A program made the translations under genes and the position numbers. 9,568 bases of DNA from Sulfurimonas sp. (GTDB taxonomy: Bacteria > Campylobacterota > Campylobacteria > Campylobacterales > Sulfurimonadaceae). Every line of letters starts with the position of its first letter. Positions within the stretch are counted from its first letter, which is position 1. Under the pieces are notes generated by a model. The model was not told where the DNA came from. It searched no databases and was given only the letters and a program-made list of their open reading frames with translations. Shown here piece after piece: positions 7,250 through 9,568 of the stretch. Location: assembly GCA_026987995.1 (NCBI GenBank), contig JALSMC010000244.1, positions 1 through 9,568 on the forward strand, given 5' to 3'.

Positions 7250-7786
7250 CTAGTATGCATTCCTTAAAAATACACCCATGTAAATAGCGACTATTCCAAG
7301 AACTATATTTAAGGGAACCATATACTTTCCAATGAGACCTAACTTTCCTTTTGCACCAGTTGCATCGCCCTTGTCTAGTAGTTTATCTGCTTGACTTCTA
7401 AAGATAGCCATAAGAGCTAAGTTCATAGCCATAAGTAACCAAATACCCTCTTTTATATGTATGAGGTTGTAAAGGAACATCGCATTTTCATCAATGACAT
7501 TACTATTTGCATCAACAGCAGCTTCACGAAAGCCAAGTCCAACAGCCATGATTACGGCTGTAATGATTAAGATAATCACAAAAGGAGTTACAATCACAAA
7601 AAGACGTTTAAGTGCATGAGAAATTCTCTCTAATCTGTTAAGAGGTGACTCAATATGTAAAAAAGAGTTGTGTGCTGCAAAACGCATCGCAATCATACCA
7701 CCAACCCAAACAACTGCTGAGATTACATGTAAAAAAACTATCTGTGTTCTATAGTCAGCAAATATTTCATAAATTAACTCTTTCAT
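7250..7786 (-). CDS. Conserved four-helix integral membrane protein, CopD/HemJ-like in appearance
   Basis: I do not recognise a specific function. The 178-aa protein has four likely transmembrane helices, at about 14-34, 62-85, 110-130 and 155-174. Helix 1 contains FLHVISAVVWVGGMI (18-32). This His-then-Trp-Gly-Gly pattern is seen in CopD-type copper/heme membrane domains and in HemJ-like proteins. His20 in helix 1, His57 at the entry to helix 2 and His110 at the start of helix 3 could be metal or heme ligands; that is inference. A soluble loop rich in Lys/Asp (131-152) joins helices 3 and 4. The start ATG overlaps the alaS TAA by one base (TAATG) and has a good AGAGGAA upstream. Two genes commonly paired with it cannot be judged from this window. 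Confidence 0.75.
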   Translation of the reverse strand: MKELIYEIFADYRTQIVFLHVISAVVWVGGMIAMRFAAHNSFLHIESPLNRLERISHALKRLFVIVTPFVIILIITAVIMAVGLGFREAAVDANSNVIDENAMFLYNLIHIKEGIWLLMAMNLALMAIFRSQADKLLDKGDATGAKGKLGLIGKYMVPLNIVLGIVAIYMGVFLRNAY

Positions 7787-9568
7787 TAGTTAAGTTCCTC
7801 TGTAATAAATTTTAAAGCGGCCTCTTTAGCCTCAGGTAGTTTAGCCGGAAGTTTTCCACCTGCTTGCGCGAAGTCTGGACGACCACCGCCACCACCACCT
7901 AAAATAGGAGCGATTTTTTTAATCCAGTCTCCTGCTTTAGCAGAAGCACCTTTAACACCACAAGCGATAAGAACCTTATCCCCTTTTACTTGAAAAAGCA
8001 TAGCACAAAGTTTTTCGTTTTCATTTTTGAGTGCATCTATCTTCTCTTTTATATCCCCTGATGGGTACTCTTCAACAACAACAGTCACACCGTTGATGTC
8101 ACTTGCTACAACTTCTACTTTTGAAGCATTTTGAGCCTCTTTGAGTTCAGCTTTTAGCTCATTTATGGAAGATTTTAGTCTATTGATTCCTGCTATTACA
8201 TCAAGATTTTTTACTTCTTGAGATGCTGTATGGAGAAGTGTTCTTTGCTCACAGAAGTACTTATAAGCAGCATTTCCACAAACAGCTTCTATACGTCTTA
8301 CACCCGCTGAAACACCTGACTCTTTTGTGATGATAAACGAACCGATATTTGCAGTGTTACTCACATGAACGCCACCACAAAACTCTATACTCGCATCCGC
8401 AAAACTAACTACACGAACCTCATCGCCGTACTTCTCGCCAAACTGACTTTTTGCACCGCTCTTTTTTGCATCTTCTATGCCTAAAACTTCTGTTTTAGTA
8501 GGAATCTGACGCATGATTTCGTTGTTTACACGAGTCTCTATCTCTGTTAACTCTGCATCACTGATAGCTTTTGGATGTGAAAAGTCAAAACGCAAACGCG
8601 ATGCATCATTAAGTGAGCCCGCTTGTGCTATGTGGTCACCTAAAACATCTGAGAGAACTGCATGAAGTAGGTGTGTCGCAGAGTGGTGTTTGATGATTTC
8701 ATTTCGGCTCATGTCTACTTTTGCATCAACTACAGCTCCAACTTTAAGCTCTTTTGTTACTTCTATCTCGACAAGTGAGAGTCCAAAAAACTTCTTCGTA
8801 TCAAGAACTTTTGCAAAACCTTCAAGCTCACCCTCATCACCAGTCTGTCCACCACTCTCAGCATAAAAAGGAGTAACATCAAGTAGAGCCCAACCAGACT
8901 CTCCTGCGTTTAGTACATCTACTCTTTTGTACTCCGCATTTAGTAGTGCTTGTACTTCGCCTGAGTGTGCCATAAACTCATAACCCACAAAAGTATTTTC
9001 ACCGAACTCTTCTAAAAGTGCTTTAAAGTCACCCTGAGTTGCCGCATCTCCTGAACCTTTCCAAGCAGCTTTTGCACGAGTACGTTGTTCTAACATCAGT
9101 GCTTCAAACTTCTCGCTATCAAGTTGTAAGTTCTTCTCTTTGAGCATATCTTCTGTCAAGTCTAGTGGAAAACCAAAAGTATCATAAAGCTTAAACGCCA
9201 CATCACCACTAAAGATCTTTTGAGTATTTTTAAGTTCTTCTTCAAAAAGTGCTATACCAGACTCTATAGTCTTAAAAAATCTCGCTTCTTCAAGTTGTAT
9301 CTGCTCTTTTACAGCCTCTTTTTTTGCAGGTAAGTAGTCATACTCACCACCCATAATCTCTACAAGAGTATCTACTATTTTATACATAAAAGGAGCACGA
9401 AACCCAAGTAAGTATCCGTGACGAACTGCACGACGCAGGATTCTACGAAGTACATAACCACGACCTTCGTTTGAGAAGTTTGTTCCTTGACTTAACAAGA
9501 AAACAGATGTTCTGATATGGTCTGCGATAACACGGTAAGAAGCACCCGTTTTATAAACATACTCTTTA
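7786..9568 (-). CDS. alaS: Alanyl-tRNA synthetase, partial (5' end outside the window)
   Basis: This cytoplasmic enzyme charges tRNA-Ala with alanine and clears mischarged Ser/Gly through its editing domain. About 593 C-terminal residues are visible. The frame stays open to the right edge, reading [17 protein letters not shown] before [11 protein letters not shown], as in other AlaS proteins. The true start therefore lies beyond the window, and roughly 250-280 N-terminal residues of the catalytic core are missing. Visible parts are the tRNA-recognition helical region, with [16 protein letters not shown] near 9413-9460, and the editing domain. The editing-site zinc ligands are in HHSATH (8671-8688) and in CGGVH about 100 residues later. 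A coiled-coil region and the C-terminal [16 protein letters not shown] glycine-rich C-Ala motif follow. The TAA overlaps the next gene's ATG. It is the first visible gene of the minus-strand run, so the promoter is not in view. Confidence 0.97.
   Translation of the reverse strand, partial: KEYVYKTGASYRVIADHIRTSVFLLSQGTNFSNEGRGYVLRRILRRAVRHGYLLGFRAPFMYKIVDTLVEIMGGEYDYLPAKKEAVKEQIQLEEARFFKTIESGIALFEEELKNTQKIFSGDVAFKLYDTFGFPLDLTEDMLKEKNLQLDSEKFEALMLEQRTRAKAAWKGSGDAATQGDFKALLEEFGENTFVGYEFMAHSGEVQALLNAEYKRVDVLNAGESGWALLDVTPFYAESGGQTGDEGELEGFAKVLDTKKFFGLSLVEIEVTKELKVGAVVDAKVDMSRNEIIKHHSATHLLHAVLSDVLGDHIAQAGSLNDASRLRFDFSHPKAISDAELTEIETRVNNEIMRQIPTKTEVLGIEDAKKSGAKSQFGEKYGDEVRVVSFADASIEFCGGVHVSNTANIGSFIITKESGVSAGVRRIEAVCGNAAYKYFCEQRTLLHTASQEVKNLDVIAGINRLKSSINELKAELKEAQNASKVEVVASDINGVTVVVEEYPSGDIKEKIDALKNENEKLCAMLFQVKGDKVLIACGVKGASAKAGDWIKKIAPILGGGGGGRPDFAQAGGKLPAKLPEAKEAALKFITEELN
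7795..7801 (-). promoter_or_regulatory. Ribosome binding site for the membrane-protein gene, inside the end of alaS
   Basis: On the minus strand this reads AGAGGAA, 8 nt before the ATG at 7786. It lies within the last codons of alaS and supports the TAATG-overlapping start. Confidence 0.65.

Noticed and set aside
9496..9498. TTG at 9498 as a start codon for a 570-aa AlaS
   Set aside because: The frame continues upstream with typical AlaS sequence ([13 protein letters not shown]) to the window edge, so the gene is cut by the window and does not begin there.

Overview
The window looks like a chromosomal stretch from a Campylobacterota (epsilonproteobacterial) genome, most plausibly Sulfurimonas or a relative. 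This rests on the AT-rich DNA, the compact gene packing, the divergent epsilon-style Maf and BioF proteins, and a good -10 box without a clear -35. The genus is an inference. I see no insertion sequence, integrase, CRISPR array, tRNA or rRNA, and no base-composition break that would suggest a recent island.

Layout: positions 1-252 are AT-rich and non-coding except perhaps for a few codons of an upstream gene. They carry a perfect TATAAT box and, just downstream, a perfect 8-bp inverted repeat. leuA (253-1914, +) encodes a long-type 2-isopropylmalate synthase with a C-terminal allosteric domain. It converges on the minus-strand genes with only 21 bp between stop codons, and a hairpin there includes the leuA stop codon.

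The rest (1936-9568) is one uninterrupted minus-strand run of seven genes. In transcription order these are alaS (5' end outside the window), a four-helix membrane protein, maf, a PAS-GGDEF diguanylate cyclase, bioF, an orphan OppD/NikE-like ABC ATPase, and a class A penicillin-binding protein (PBP1A). Every junction is an overlap or a gap of 0-1 bp: TAATG, abutting TAG/ATG, TAG-T-ATG, then three ATGA overlaps. This is very probably a single transcription unit with translational coupling, although internal promoters cannot be excluded.

The genes do not form one pathway. They cover translation (AlaS), nucleotide-pool or septum housekeeping (Maf), second-messenger signalling (GGDEF), biotin synthesis (BioF), transport or another ATPase role (ABC protein), cell-wall synthesis (PBP1A) and leucine synthesis (LeuA). 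The region reads as an ordinary housekeeping locus. The points worth a second look are the leuA control region, the stop-codon hairpin, the permease-less and A-loop-poor ABC ATPase, the His-containing membrane protein coupled to alaS, and the divergent C-terminal motif of Maf. I found no convincing new multi-gene system.
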